Positions 1 to 9,230 of a stretch of 48,641 nucleotides of DNA are shown here, piece by piece. Position numbers and translations under genes: made by a program. This DNA comes from an uncultured Bacteroidaceae bacterium (GTDB lineage: Bacteria > Bacteroidota > Bacteroidia > Bacteroidales > Bacteroidaceae), in contig CAJOJD010000001.1 of the NCBI GenBank assembly GCA_905234745.1, positions 1-48,641 on the forward strand, read 5' to 3'. Position 1 is the stretch's first letter. Each line of letters begins with the position of its first letter. The notes beneath the pieces are model-generated. The model was not told where the DNA came from and ran no database searches. It saw only the letters and a list, made by a program, of their open reading frames with translations.

Positions 1-1836
1 CATTGACATCAGCGTATTGTAACCACCATAGCTCCAGCCCCAGATTGCAATGCGCTCAGCATCGATGTAGGGGAGTGAGCCAAGGTATTGGGCAGCAGCA
101 ACCTGATCCTGACTTTCCATAACGCCCAGGTGCTTGTATGTCTGCTTCTTGAAGTCCGATCCGCGACGACCGGTACCGCGTCCGTCAACAACAGCAACAG
201 CATAGCCGTGCTGAACAAAGAGGGCCTCAAGGGCGCCGCCGGGATAGAATCCGCAACTCCATTCGTTCAGGACCTCGTTTGATCCGGGTCCGCTGTACTG
301 ATAGAGAATGACGGGGCAGGGGTTGGAATCATCGGCTCCGGCAGGTTTAACCATCCAGCCGTAAAGTGTTGTACCATCGACTGTTACGAATGAGAATCTT
401 TCCTTCTTGGGCAGTCCGTATTCAAGGGCGGCGGTAGCGGTTTCCTGATTGTCCTCGATGGTGCGTATGGTCTTGCCTGCCTCTGATATTACTGTTATCA
501 GGGCGGGGGTGGACATATCGGACCATGAGTTTATGAAGTACTTGTTGCCGGTGCTGAAACGGGCGTGGCTGGTTCCCTCCTTGGGGGTAAGGATCGTCTT
601 CTTGCCTTTGGCGTCAATCTTCCATACAGCGCAGTCGTACATGCCTGATTCGTTGCTCTCGTAGAAGGTTACGCCGGTCTTGGGATCGAATCCGTGGAGT
701 GCCAGGACATCGAAATCACCGCTGGTAATCTGGCGCTTGAGCTGGCCCTTAAGGTTGTAGAGATAGAGGTGGCGGTGTCCGTCGCGCTCGCTCTGCATTA
801 TGAACTGGTCACCGTAGAACTGGGTCTGCATGTATGCGAACTCGTCAATGTAACGCTCATCCTCTTCACGAAGGGTGAGGGTGCATACGGTAGAGCGGGG
901 GTTGGCGGTGTATATCTCCAGCTTGTTCTGGGGGCGGTTAAGGGTGAATATGAACAGGTCGTTGTCATCATTCTCAACGAACTTGATGCGCGGGATGTAA
1001 GTGGTGCTGTCAAGCTTGAGGTCCATGTCGCGGATAACGGAACTCTTTATGTCGAATGAGTGGACCGATACCTTGGAGTTCGCGCTGCCGGCAGTGGGGT
1101 ACTGCTGCGGCCTGTATGATACCAGTTCCTGGGAATATGCGTCACGCTCTACGTCGTCTGCAAAGAAGGGTAGTTGGTAACTGCCTACATTTGACTCATC
1201 GAAACGTATCCAGGCAATCATGCGGCTATCGGCGCTGAACTCGTATGCGCGGGTGAGTCCGAACTCCTCTTCATAAGCCCAGTCGGGGATACCGTTACGT
1301 ACCTTTCCGAGCTCTCCATCCTTGGTTACCTGCACTTCAGCATTATTGAATAACATCTTGACTATGAATATGTTATTGTCGCGCACAAATGCAATGTTAT
1401 GACCGTCGGGCGAGAACGCAGGGACCTGTACGGGACCACCAGTGGTAAGCGGATCGATCTTGTTGTTGCGTATGGTGAAAATGTAATAATCGGCAGTGTA
1501 TGAACGGCGGAAGATCTTATTGACATTCTGTTCAAGCAGGATGATGTCCTCGGTGGGTGAGAGTATGAAACGGCCCAGCTTGAAAAGCCTTTCACCGCGG
1601 GCTGTGCTCAGATTGAGTACTGTGTCGGTAACCTCGCCCGTTTTGAATGAATACTTGAGGATGCAGTTGTCCTGTGCCTGCAGGAAGTGCTCACCGTCGG
1701 CCATAGGGGTTATGTTGCCTATGCCGTGACCGGTAAATGTTCCGTTTATGACGTTGTCAAGAGTAAGTTTCTTGTTCTGTGCTGACAGGGAGAGTGCTGT
1801 TAATGCTGCAACAGCCAGAATGGTTAGTTTCTTCAT
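1..1836 (-). CDS. S9 family (DPP-IV type) prolyl oligopeptidase, C-terminus cut by window edge
   Basis: Secreted or periplasmic serine exopeptidase that removes X-Pro dipeptides from peptide N-termini (family knowledge). The frame is open from the ATG at 1836 to base 1, giving 612 residues. Residues 1-19 form a signal peptide ending in LSAQ. Residues of about 30-480 read as the DPP-IV N-terminal beta-propeller, and the alpha/beta-hydrolase domain begins near residue 490 (YGWMVKPAG). The nucleophile motif GWSYGGY is visible with Ser602. The catalytic Asp and His lie beyond the left edge, and about 100 residues are missing. A GTGRRGSDFK stretch just before the nucleophile is typical of the family. 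It lies 55 bases downstream of the yciO-like gene on the same strand; no TAnnTTTG box is seen in that gap, so it may be read from the operon upstream. Family assignment is firm; substrate specificity is inferred. Confidence 0.93.
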   Translation of the reverse strand, partial: MKKLTILAVAALTALSLSAQNKKLTLDNVINGTFTGHGIGNITPMADGEHFLQAQDNCILKYSFKTGEVTDTVLNLSTARGERLFKLGRFILSPTEDIILLEQNVNKIFRRSYTADYYIFTIRNNKIDPLTTGGPVQVPAFSPDGHNIAFVRDNNIFIVKMLFNNAEVQVTKDGELGKVRNGIPDWAYEEEFGLTRAYEFSADSRMIAWIRFDESNVGSYQLPFFADDVERDAYSQELVSYRPQQYPTAGSANSKVSVHSFDIKSSVIRDMDLKLDSTTYIPRIKFVENDDNDLFIFTLNRPQNKLEIYTANPRSTVCTLTLREEDERYIDEFAYMQTQFYGDQFIMQSERDGHRHLYLYNLKGQLKRQITSGDFDVLALHGFDPKTGVTFYESNESGMYDCAVWKIDAKGKKTILTPKEGTSHARFSTGNKYFINSWSDMSTPALITVISEAGKTIRTIEDNQETATAALEYGLPKKERFSFVTVDGTTLYGWMVKPAGADDSNPCPVILYQYSGPGSNEVLNEWSCGFYPGGALEALFVQHGYAVAVVDGRGTGRRGSDFKKQTYKHLGVMESQDQVAAAQYLGSLPYIDAERIAIWGWSYGGYNTLMSM

Positions 1837-1891
1837 ATCTGTAATGGGGTTTATATCTGTTTATATATTGTATTTGCGGTTTTGTTAGACT

Positions 1892-2503
1892 CTATTCGTC
1901 AAGAATACCCTTTCCCTGACGTATTATCTCCTGTTCTCCGTCCACGCAGTAGACCACCGTGGAGTACTCGAATCCTCCGGCTCCGCCGTTTATTACAGCA
2001 TCCACATCATCGCCCAGACGCTCATCGATGAGTTCGGGGTCAGTAAGGTAGCCTATGTCATCGGACTCATCGTAGGGCACGGTGGTGGAGAGCAGGGGAG
2101 CACCCAGCTGGCGGCAGATCTCACGCGTGATGTCGTTGTCGGGCACACGTATACCAACCTCCTTGCGGTTGCTGAATATCTTGGGCAGACGGCTTCCGGC
2201 ACGCAGCACAAAAGTAAACGGGCCGGGAAGGTTGCGTTTCATCGTCTTGAACGTGGCGTTGTCAATCTGTACGTATTGGCTTATGTCACTCAGGTCATAG
2301 CATACAATTGAAAAACGGTGTTTGCGGGGATCCAGACCCTTAATCTTGCAGATGCGCTCTATAGGGCGCTCCTTTAATGCATGACACCCCAGGGCGTACG
2401 CGGTGTCAGTGGGGAATACAATCACTCCGCCGCCGTTCAGAATGTCCAGAATGCGGTCCAGATCGCGTTGACTGGTGTTCTTTTCATACAGTCTTATCAG
2501 CAT
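1892..2503 (-). CDS. YciO-like Sua5/YciO/YrdC family protein
   Basis: 203 residues spanning one complete Sua5/YciO/YrdC domain. YrdC/Sua5 enzymes make threonylcarbamoyl-AMP for the t6A37 tRNA modification. Residues near the N-terminus ([16 protein letters not shown]) and the [19 protein letters not shown] stretch resemble E. coli YciO more closely than YrdC, whose nucleotide-binding segment has a KxRP-type motif. It is therefore called YciO-like, and its activity in t6A synthesis is uncertain. The start overlaps the end of miaA by seven bases, indicating translational coupling. MiaA modifies the same tRNA position, A37, which gives the pairing some sense if this protein does act on t6A. There is no signal peptide or membrane segment. 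Confidence 0.87.
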   Translation of the reverse strand: MLIRLYEKNTSQRDLDRILDILNGGGVIVFPTDTAYALGCHALKERPIERICKIKGLDPRKHRFSIVCYDLSDISQYVQIDNATFKTMKRNLPGPFTFVLRAGSRLPKIFSNRKEVGIRVPDNDITREICRQLGAPLLSTTVPYDESDDIGYLTDPELIDERLGDDVDAVINGGAGGFEYSTVVYCVDGEQEIIRQGKGILDE

Positions 2504-3417
2504 ATGCTCTCCTTTATATAACGGGTAATACCCTCAATATCATCGGGGTGGAACCAGCGTGTATTTTCGTCACGTTTGAACCACGTCATCTGTTTGCGTG
2601 AATAAATCCGCGTGTTCTGCTTTATCTTCTCAATGGCAAACTCCAGCGTCCAGGGCTTGCCGTCAGGTGTAAGGGCACCGTCCATCCAACTGAAAAGCTC
2701 CTTCATGCCCACCGTGTTAAGGGAGTTGAGCCCTTTGCGGGGATACATGCGGCGGGCTTCGTCAACAAGGCCGTCCTGAACCATCCTGTCAACGCGCCGG
2801 TTGATGCGCTCATACAACTCCTCGCGGGGACGGGTAAGTCCGATGCGCACGATCCTGAACGGACGCTCCGCCTTCTGTCCTTTGCGGAGGTCGGAGTAGG
2901 GATGACCAGTCATATAGCAGACCTCAAGGGCGTGCAGGACACGCTTAGGATTCTTGCGATCCACCTGTTTGAAGTACTCCGGATCAAGCAGTCTGAGCTC
3001 CTGGACCAGAGGCTCCAATCCTTCGTTATGATAGCGCTCCAGAAGGGGCAGGCGGATATCGTCCGGAATGGTGGGAATCTGGTCTATACCATAGCAGAGG
3101 GCATCTATGTACATCATTGAGCCTCCTGTGACCAGTAGAATGTCGTGCTTTGCGAATAGTCTTTCCGCCAGATGTAAGACATCCTCTTCGTATCTGGCCG
3201 CGCTGTAGTAGTCATCCAGGCTGAGGTTTCCTACCAAATAATGCTCCGCTCTGGCTCTTTCAGCCGGAGTTGGGGCTGCCGTACAGATGGGAATATCGGC
3301 ATACATCTGTCTGGAATCGGCCGAAATGATAGGGGTATGAAACAAATCGGCGAGGGTCAGGCACAATTCTGTCTTCCCTACGCCGGTTGGTCCTAATATG
3401 ACTACTAGACTCTTCAC
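2497..3417 (-). CDS. miaA: tRNA dimethylallyltransferase MiaA
   Basis: Transfers a dimethylallyl group to N6 of A37 in tRNAs reading UNN codons, a cytoplasmic step. 306 residues, the usual length. The P-loop GPTGVGKT is at residues 9-16, followed by SADSRQMY and the [11 protein letters not shown] segment typical of MiaA. The initiation codon is GTG (CAC at 3415-3417 on the plus strand). No other start is possible, because the preceding in-frame codon is the TAA that ends the upstream gene and the P-loop begins at residue 9. Stop and start are directly adjacent (TAA-GTG), so translation is probably coupled to the upstream 189-residue gene. It overlaps the downstream yciO-like gene by seven bases. 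Confidence 0.96.
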   Translation of the reverse strand: MKSLVVILGPTGVGKTELCLTLADLFHTPIISADSRQMYADIPICTAAPTPAERARAEHYLVGNLSLDDYYSAARYEEDVLHLAERLFAKHDILLVTGGSMMYIDALCYGIDQIPTIPDDIRLPLLERYHNEGLEPLVQELRLLDPEYFKQVDRKNPKRVLHALEVCYMTGHPYSDLRKGQKAERPFRIVRIGLTRPREELYERINRRVDRMVQDGLVDEARRMYPRKGLNSLNTVGMKELFSWMDGALTPDGKPWTLEFAIEKIKQNTRIYSRKQMTWFKRDENTRWFHPDDIEGITRYIKESIC

Positions 3418-3987
3418 TTAATAGAGGTCGTCAATGGAATCCAGGCTTACTGTGCCTCCTCCTTCGCCGCCCTCCATACCGAAACCTTCCTCGTCAATCT
3501 CATCGGACTCGAAACTTTCATCACCATAGAAGTTCTCATCAACGTCAATGGTGGGGTTGGCCTTGGCCATCTCATCAAAATCAATGGTCTGTTTGGGGGC
3601 GTTGCCCTGGCTGGCTGTGCAGACAGCTTCCTTAAGAGTCTTGCCTGTTATAATCTCCTTTAATTCAATGAAAAAGCAACGTTCTGTTAAAGGATCGAAG
3701 ATGTAGATCAGGCGCTGCTTTTCGTCCTCAATAAGCTCGTCCAGAGGGGTATCGGCCATAACGAAATTATCCTCCTCGGAACTTGTGTTCATCTCCTCGC
3801 GGGTAATCTCCTCGCGCTTTTCCCAGTTGTCCTCGCAAATGAAGAATGAGGTCATCTGGTCATCGGGGTATCCTACAGATTTCAGTATAGCATTGCTGAA
3901 ATCCAGGAACGATGCTGATGAATTGATCTGGATCTCACGATAGAAGTCATCGACCTCATCGGAAATGAAAATGAATCTGTAAATCAT
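3418..3987 (-). CDS. plasmid pRiA4b ORF-3-like protein
   Basis: 189-residue cytoplasmic protein. Residues 1-115 (MIYRFIFISDEVDDFYREIQ, then the FLDFSNAIL and SFFICEDNW segments) resemble the PRiA4_ORF3-like family, which is common in Bacteroidota and has no settled function. The C-terminal 65 residues are acidic and glycine-rich (DEEGFGMEGGEGGG) and look disordered. It sits between lpxA (10-base gap) and miaA (no gap, same reading frame), so it is part of the lipid A/tRNA-modification run. Nothing in the sequence gives a catalytic role. The family call rests on pattern similarity and is moderately sure; the gene is real, judging by its packing between two known genes. Confidence 0.78.
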   Translation of the reverse strand: MIYRFIFISDEVDDFYREIQINSSASFLDFSNAILKSVGYPDDQMTSFFICEDNWEKREEITREEMNTSSEEDNFVMADTPLDELIEDEKQRLIYIFDPLTERCFFIELKEIITGKTLKEAVCTASQGNAPKQTIDFDEMAKANPTIDVDENFYGDESFESDEIDEEGFGMEGGEGGGTVSLDSIDDLY

Positions 3988-3997
3988 ATCGTTATAC

Positions 3998-4774
3998 TTA
4001 TTTAGTCGTAATAATTCCTCTTTCTGAAGTCTCCACGAATCTGATTATGTACTGAACCTCGGGTGTCTGTGAGATGGGGTCCTCCTTGAGGGCTGCCAGG
4101 GCCTGGCTTACGTTCATACCGCTCTGGTAGATAATGCGGTAGGCGTTGTGGATGGCCTCGATTGTCTCGTTGCTGAATCCGCGGCGGCGCAGACCTACGA
4201 TGTTCAGACCTGCATAGATAACCGGATGACGGCCGCCTATCACGTAGGGCGGGATGTCCTTGCTGCAGCCTGAACCGCCCTGTACCATCACGTAACCTCC
4301 AATGTGGCAGAACTGGTGTACCAGAACGCAGGCGCTCAGTATGGCGCAGTCGTCAATGACAACCTCACCGGCTATCTTTGAACTGTTGCCGATGATACAG
4401 TTGCTGCCGATGACGCAGTCGTGGGCTACGTGCATATTCTCCATGAACAGGTTGTTGCTGCCCACTACGGTCTTGCCCTTGGATGCGGTGCCACGGTTGA
4501 TGGTCACGTTCTCGCGGATGCGGTTGTTGTCACCAATCTCGGCTGTGGTATCCTCACCCTTGAACTTGAGGTCCTGGGGAATACCGCCTATTACGGCTCC
4601 CGGATGTATCTGGTTGCCGTTGCCGATGCGTGAACCGTACATGATGTTCACGTGTGGCATGATAATGTTGTTGTCACCAATCACCACGTTCCTGTCGATG
4701 AAACAGAACGGGCCTATCTCGACGTTCTCGCCTATCTGGGCCGAGGGATCAACGTATGCTAACGGACTTATCAT
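3998..4774 (-). CDS. lpxA: UDP-N-acetylglucosamine acyltransferase LpxA
   Basis: First step of lipid A synthesis: transfers a 3-hydroxyacyl chain from acyl-ACP to UDP-GlcNAc in the cytoplasm, as a trimer. 258 residues, close to the family norm. The N-terminal two thirds is a run of hexapeptide repeats (IGENVEIG, VVIGDNN, AEIGDNNRI) forming the left-handed beta helix. The catalytic histidine lies in HVAHDCVIG, and the HQFCHIG and GLRRRGF segments are diagnostic of LpxA rather than LpxD. Its start codon overlaps the stop of lpxC-fabZ (TGATG), so the two are translationally coupled and read with lpxD just upstream. Confidence 0.97.
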   Translation of the reverse strand: MISPLAYVDPSAQIGENVEIGPFCFIDRNVVIGDNNIIMPHVNIMYGSRIGNGNQIHPGAVIGGIPQDLKFKGEDTTAEIGDNNRIRENVTINRGTASKGKTVVGSNNLFMENMHVAHDCVIGSNCIIGNSSKIAGEVVIDDCAILSACVLVHQFCHIGGYVMVQGGSGCSKDIPPYVIGGRHPVIYAGLNIVGLRRRGFSNETIEAIHNAYRIIYQSGMNVSQALAALKEDPISQTPEVQYIIRFVETSERGIITTK

Positions 4775-6165
4775 CAGTTATTATCTTTTTTCATTATTTG
4801 AATCATAAACTCGGACTCTGCCACAAGTTTGTCGGCTACAAAGGCGTATCCCTTGATTGACAGAATGTTATGGCGTATGGGCGCAGTCCTTACAACACGC
4901 ATCAGAAGGGTATCGCCGGGTACTACGGCCTGACGGAAACGGGTGTTGTCAATCTTTATGAACATGGCCTCGTAATCCTTGGGCTCGCCGGTAATCTGGA
5001 GTGCCAGAGTACCACCCAACTGAGCCATTGCCTCGATGATGAGCACGCCCGGCATGATGGGATGCTCCGGGAAATGTCCTGTAAAGTAGAACTCGTTGTT
5101 GGTTACGTTCTTGACACCCTCGGCGTAGAGGTCGGTCAGTGTGATCACCTTGTCCAGCAGCTGCATCGGGAAACGGTGCGGCATGATGGCCTGGATCTGC
5201 TGCAGGTTCATTACCGGCGGAACAGAGGGGTCATAAGCAGGTGCCTGAACATCGTTCAGGATTATGTTCTTGCGCAGTATGCGGGCAAACTTGTTATTGA
5301 TGGTGTGTCCGGGGCGGGTGGCGATGATACGGCCCTTGATGGGTTTTCCTACCAGTGCCAGGTCACCTATGATGTCCAGAAGCTTGTGGCGTGCAGGCTC
5401 GTTGTCCCACTGCAGGGGCTTGTGCATGATGTAGCCGCGTTTGGTGGCATCCATGGATTGTACTCCCATCACCTGACAGATCTTGTCGTAGCGCTCCTGG
5501 GGCATCTCACGCTCGTATATTACGATTGCGTTGTCCAGGTCACCTCCCTTTATGAGACCTGCATCAAGCAGCGACTCTATCTCACGTACAAAGACGAAAG
5601 TACGGCTGCGTGCTATCTCGGTGGGGAAATCATTCATATCATCAAGTGAAGCGTACTGGTTGTAGAGAATCTTGGAATCATACGATATCAGTACGTTCAC
5701 GCAGAATTCGTTGTCGGGGAGCAGGATTATCGATGAACCTGTCTGCTCGTCCTTTACCTCGATCTTGTTCTTTACTACGTAAAAATCCTTAAGGGCGTCA
5801 AGTTCCTTGATTCCCACACGCTGTATGTTCTCGACGTATTCAATGGCGCTGCCGTCCAGAATAGGGAACTCGGGACCGTTCACCTCGATGTGGCAGTTGT
5901 CGATTCCTGCCGCATAAAGGGCTGCAAGACCGTGCTCTACGGTGCTAACCTTAATATTACCTTTGCACAGCACGGTGCCGCGCTGGGTTTCACGTACATT
6001 CTCTGCAAACGCTTCAATTACGGGCTGGCTTTCAAGGTCGGTTCTCTGTATCTTGTAACCGTAGTCTGCCGGAGCGGGATTGAATGTGACAGTCACTTCA
6101 AGACCTGTGTGAAGGCCCTTGCCGCTCAGTGAAAAACTACTCTTTAAAGTCTTCTGTTTGTACAT
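4774..6165 (-). CDS. lpxC-fabZ: bifunctional UDP-3-O-acyl-GlcNAc deacetylase / 3-hydroxyacyl-ACP dehydratase
   Basis: 463-residue fusion. Residues 1 to about 300 are LpxC, the zinc deacetylase that commits to lipid A: STVEHGLAAL holds catalytic Glu77 and zinc ligand His78, IDNCHIEVNGPEFPILDGSA follows, and RHKLLDIIGDL supplies the remaining His and Asp ligands. Residues of about 312-463 are FabZ, starting MNLQQIQAIMPHRFP, with the catalytic His in GHFPEHPIMPG and Glu in IEAMAQLGG. The fusion is well known in Bacteroidota and places a dehydratase that consumes 3-hydroxyacyl-ACP beside an enzyme of the pathway using the same acyl pool. lpxD is 23 bases upstream, and lpxA overlaps downstream. 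Confidence 0.97.
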   Translation of the reverse strand: MYKQKTLKSSFSLSGKGLHTGLEVTVTFNPAPADYGYKIQRTDLESQPVIEAFAENVRETQRGTVLCKGNIKVSTVEHGLAALYAAGIDNCHIEVNGPEFPILDGSAIEYVENIQRVGIKELDALKDFYVVKNKIEVKDEQTGSSIILLPDNEFCVNVLISYDSKILYNQYASLDDMNDFPTEIARSRTFVFVREIESLLDAGLIKGGDLDNAIVIYEREMPQERYDKICQVMGVQSMDATKRGYIMHKPLQWDNEPARHKLLDIIGDLALVGKPIKGRIIATRPGHTINNKFARILRKNIILNDVQAPAYDPSVPPVMNLQQIQAIMPHRFPMQLLDKVITLTDLYAEGVKNVTNNEFYFTGHFPEHPIMPGVLIIEAMAQLGGTLALQITGEPKDYEAMFIKIDNTRFRQAVVPGDTLLMRVVRTAPIRHNILSIKGYAFVADKLVAESEFMIQIMKKDNN

Positions 6166-6188
6166 GTTATGCTATTTATCCTAAAGCT

Positions 6189-7232
6189 TTATCTGCTTTC
6201 AAGTTTTGCTTTCAGTTCTTCTATTTCCTTCTTGAGTTCCCTTATGGTCGCATCCATTTCAGGCAGGTTTTTGAAAAGGATTGACGAGCGCAGGTAGTTG
6301 CGGTGAGGAATGGCGGGATAACCCATGATGGTCTGGTTGCCCTCGGTGTTGCTGATTGCACCTGTCTTGGCGCAGAAGTTCACCTTGTCACCAACCGTGA
6401 TGTGGCCTGCAACACCGCACTGGCCGCCAATCATGCACCATGAGCCTACCTTTCCGGAGCCTGCAATGCCTGACTGGGCCGATATCACCGTATGCTCACC
6501 GACCTCGACATTGTGGGCCACCTGAACGAAGTTGTCCAGCTTAACACCCTTGCGGACCAGCGTGCGTCCCATTGTGGAGCGGTCTATGCAGGTGTTGGCA
6601 CCTATCTCGACGTCATCTTCAAGCTCGGCAATGCCTATCTGAGGTATCTTGTCGTAGCCGTTTGGCGTGGGCGCGAATCCGAATCCGTCGGCACCTACCA
6701 CGCTGCCTGCATGGAGAATGCATCGGTTACCCACCTTACAGCCGTAGTATATGGTTACATGCGGATAGAGAATGCAGTCTGAACCTACTGACGCTCCTTC
6801 ACCGATGGTGACCAGAGGATAAATCTGCGTATTGTCTCCAATAGAGGCTCCGTCCTCAATGACAGCGAACGGGCCGATGTAGACGTTCTTGCCTATCTTT
6901 GCCTTCTCAGAGACCGATGCCAGCGAACTGATTCCGGTCTTGGCTGGTTTCATCGATGCGTAAAGGGACATCAGCTTGGCCAGGGACTCGTATGCGTTGT
7001 CAACTCTGACAAGGGTCGCGCTTACGGGCTGCTCGGGCTTGAAATCCTTGTTTACAAGCACTACGCTGGCCTGAGTGGTGTATATGTGTTGGGTGTATTT
7101 GACGTTTGAAAGAAAAGAGAGTGCACCCGGTACACCCTCCTCAATCTTGGCGAAAGTATGAACGGCGGCATTTTCATTACCGTCTACGGTACCGCCCAGA
7201 AATTCGGCTATCTGTTTTGCTGTAAATTCCAT
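6189..7232 (-). CDS. lpxD: UDP-3-O-(3-hydroxyacyl)glucosamine N-acyltransferase LpxD
   Basis: Third step of lipid A synthesis, adding the N-linked 3-hydroxyacyl chain. 347 residues. An N-terminal substrate-recognition domain (residues 1 to about 100, MEFTAKQIAEFLGGTVDGN) is followed by hexapeptide repeats (IGDNTQIYPLVTIGEGASVG). The catalytic histidine is in DNFVQVAHNVEVGEH. The C-terminal tail (ATIRELKKEIEELKAKLESR) is a short coiled coil, as in other LpxD proteins. It begins a tight lpxD, lpxC-fabZ, lpxA order on the minus strand and follows pyrF after 42 bases. Confidence 0.97.
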   Translation of the reverse strand: MEFTAKQIAEFLGGTVDGNENAAVHTFAKIEEGVPGALSFLSNVKYTQHIYTTQASVVLVNKDFKPEQPVSATLVRVDNAYESLAKLMSLYASMKPAKTGISSLASVSEKAKIGKNVYIGPFAVIEDGASIGDNTQIYPLVTIGEGASVGSDCILYPHVTIYYGCKVGNRCILHAGSVVGADGFGFAPTPNGYDKIPQIGIAELEDDVEIGANTCIDRSTMGRTLVRKGVKLDNFVQVAHNVEVGEHTVISAQSGIAGSGKVGSWCMIGGQCGVAGHITVGDKVNFCAKTGAISNTEGNQTIMGYPAIPHRNYLRSSILFKNLPEMDATIRELKKEIEELKAKLESR

Positions 7233-7274
7233 TCTGTAAGTCTTCGCGTAATATAAGATTGCAAATATAGCAAA

Positions 7275-8093
7275 TTATTTGATATAGGCTGCCATTTCCT
7301 GCTGAACCTCTTTGGCTTTCTGGCCGGCCACCTGTGCAAACTGCTCAGTGCTGTCTGCGTAAATGATTGCACGGCTGCTGTTTACAATGAGTCCGCACTT
7401 GCTGTTCATACCGTATTTGCATACGTCGGCAAGCGATCCGCCCTGTGCTCCGATGCCGGGAACCAGCAGGAAACTGTCGGGAACGGTCTTGCGTATGTCG
7501 GTGAGCATCTCGGCACGGGTGGCACCTACCACGTACATCATGTTGTCTGCGTTTCCGCCCCACTCAAGTGACTTGCGGAGCACGTTCTGGTACAGAGGCG
7601 TACCGTCAGGGTCCTGAATGTACTGGAAATCATCGGCTCCCTTGTTGCTGGTGAGCGCAAGCAGGATCACCCAGCGGCCGTCGTGGCCCAGGAACGGGGT
7701 TACGCTGTCCTGACCCATATACGGGGCTACGGTGACCGAATCCACGTTCATCTCACCAAAGAAGCTCTCTGCGTACATCTTTGAGGTGTTTCCTATGTCG
7801 CCGCGCTTGGCATCGGCAATGATGAACTGGTCGGGATAATTGGTACGGATGTAGTCAATCGTCCTGTAGAGTGCCTGCATTCCCTTGAGGCCGTTGCTCT
7901 CATAGAAGGCCAGATTGGGCTTGTATGCTATGCAGAAGTCAGCGGTTGCGTCGATTATTGCCTTGTTGAAGGCGAATATGGGGTCTTCCTCACTGAGCAG
8001 ATGCTGCGGTATCTTTTTGATATCGGTGTCAAGACCCACGCACAGAAACGACTTCTTGCGCCTGATGTTCTGATACAACTCTTCTCTTGTCAT
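7275..8093 (-). CDS. pyrF: orotidine 5'-phosphate decarboxylase
   Basis: Last step of de novo UMP synthesis. 272 residues, matching the longer type-2 PyrF form rather than the roughly 240-residue E. coli form. The catalytic charged array is visible in [10 protein letters not shown] with Asp94, Lys96 and Asp99; an N-terminal CVGLDTD supplies the substrate-binding aspartate, and a VPGIGAQGG phosphate-binding loop is near the C-terminus. It lies 24 bases after prfA on the same strand, an arrangement frequently seen in Bacteroidales. Confidence 0.96.
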   Translation of the reverse strand: MTREELYQNIRRKKSFLCVGLDTDIKKIPQHLLSEEDPIFAFNKAIIDATADFCIAYKPNLAFYESNGLKGMQALYRTIDYIRTNYPDQFIIADAKRGDIGNTSKMYAESFFGEMNVDSVTVAPYMGQDSVTPFLGHDGRWVILLALTSNKGADDFQYIQDPDGTPLYQNVLRKSLEWGGNADNMMYVVGATRAEMLTDIRKTVPDSFLLVPGIGAQGGSLADVCKYGMNSKCGLIVNSSRAIIYADSTEQFAQVAGQKAKEVQQEMAAYIK

Positions 8094-8117
8094 ATATCTC
8101 CTTGTTTTGAATTTTCC

Positions 8118-9227
8118 TTACAATTCAGCCTCTTTCATACGCTCTGCGTTTTCGGCTATGGTGAGTTGGTCTATGCACTCCTGTATGTCGCCGTCCATGA
8201 ATGCCGGCAGATTGTAGGAGGTCCAGTTGATGCGGTGATCGGTGATGCGACCCTGCGGATAGTTGTATGTGCGGATCTTTGCCGAACGGTCACCGGTTGA
8301 TACCATGGTCTTACGGCGGGCGGCAATGTCATCCATGTATTTCTGATGCTCGCGGTCGTATATCATGGTGCGCAGGCGTGACAGGGCGCGCTCCTTGTTC
8401 TTGGGCTGATCGCGGGTTTCGGTACACTCGATGAGTATCTCCTCGACCACTCCGGTGTTGGGATTTTTCCAATTGTAACGGAGCCTTACGCCGGACTCTA
8501 CCTTGTTCACGTTCTGGCCTCCGGCACCACCGCTTCGGAAGGTGTCCCATTTTATCTCACCCTCGTTAATCTCAACCTCAAAGGCATCGGCCTCGGGCAA
8601 AACGGCAACTGTGGCTGCCGATGTGTGGATGCGGCCCTGCGTTTCGGTTACAGGTACTCGCTGAACGCGGTGTACGCCCGATTCATATTTGAGCGTACCG
8701 TATACTTTCTCACCGGTTACGGTGAATATGATCTCCTTGAATCCGCCCGAAGTGCCCTCCGAGCATGATGAAACGGCATATTTCCAGCCCTTGGTCTCAA
8801 AGTATTTGCAGTACATGCGGAACAGGTCACCTGCAAAGATGGCTGCCTCGTCGCCACCCGTACCGCCGCGTATCTCCATGATTACGTCCTTGTCGTCCTG
8901 CGGATCGGCCGGTATGAGCATCTGCTTTATCTCCTTCTCAAGTTGAGGCAGACGTGCGGTGGCGCTGTCCAGCTCCTCGCGTGCCATCTGGCGCATCTCG
9001 GGATCGCTCTCGGAGAGCAGTTCACGAGCCTCCTCAATGCTTTTCTGCAGGCTGATATACTCCTTGCGGGCTGCAACCACAGGCTCCAGGTCACGGTATT
9101 CACGGTTCAGTTTCACGAACCGTTTCATATCGGATATGACCGACGGGTCTGTTATGAGCAGACTCACCTCCTGGAAACGTGCCTCCAGACCGTCAAGTTT
9201 GTCAAGCAGACTCTCTGATGCAGCCAT
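8118..9227 (-). CDS. prfA: peptide chain release factor 1
   Basis: Recognises UAA and UAG stop codons and triggers peptidyl-tRNA hydrolysis on the ribosome. 369 residues. The tripeptide anticodon Pro192-Val193-Thr194 fits the PxT form of RF1 rather than the SPF form of RF2. The catalytic GGQ is at 236-238 within RSGGAGGQNVNK. The N-terminal helical domain (residues 1-100) is also present. It starts four bases after the stop of the 2-hydroxyacid dehydrogenase gene and is followed by pyrF, so it is inside the operon. Confidence 0.97.
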   Translation of the reverse strand: MAASESLLDKLDGLEARFQEVSLLITDPSVISDMKRFVKLNREYRDLEPVVAARKEYISLQKSIEEARELLSESDPEMRQMAREELDSATARLPQLEKEIKQMLIPADPQDDKDVIMEIRGGTGGDEAAIFAGDLFRMYCKYFETKGWKYAVSSCSEGTSGGFKEIIFTVTGEKVYGTLKYESGVHRVQRVPVTETQGRIHTSAATVAVLPEADAFEVEINEGEIKWDTFRSGGAGGQNVNKVESGVRLRYNWKNPNTGVVEEILIECTETRDQPKNKERALSRLRTMIYDREHQKYMDDIAARRKTMVSTGDRSAKIRTYNYPQGRITDHRINWTSYNLPAFMDGDIQECIDQLTIAENAERMKEAEL

Positions 9228-9230
9228 ATG

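Noticed and set aside
4870-5649. 259-residue plus-strand frame opposite lpxC-fabZ
   Set aside because: Antisense to a certain gene, with no recognisable domain or start context.
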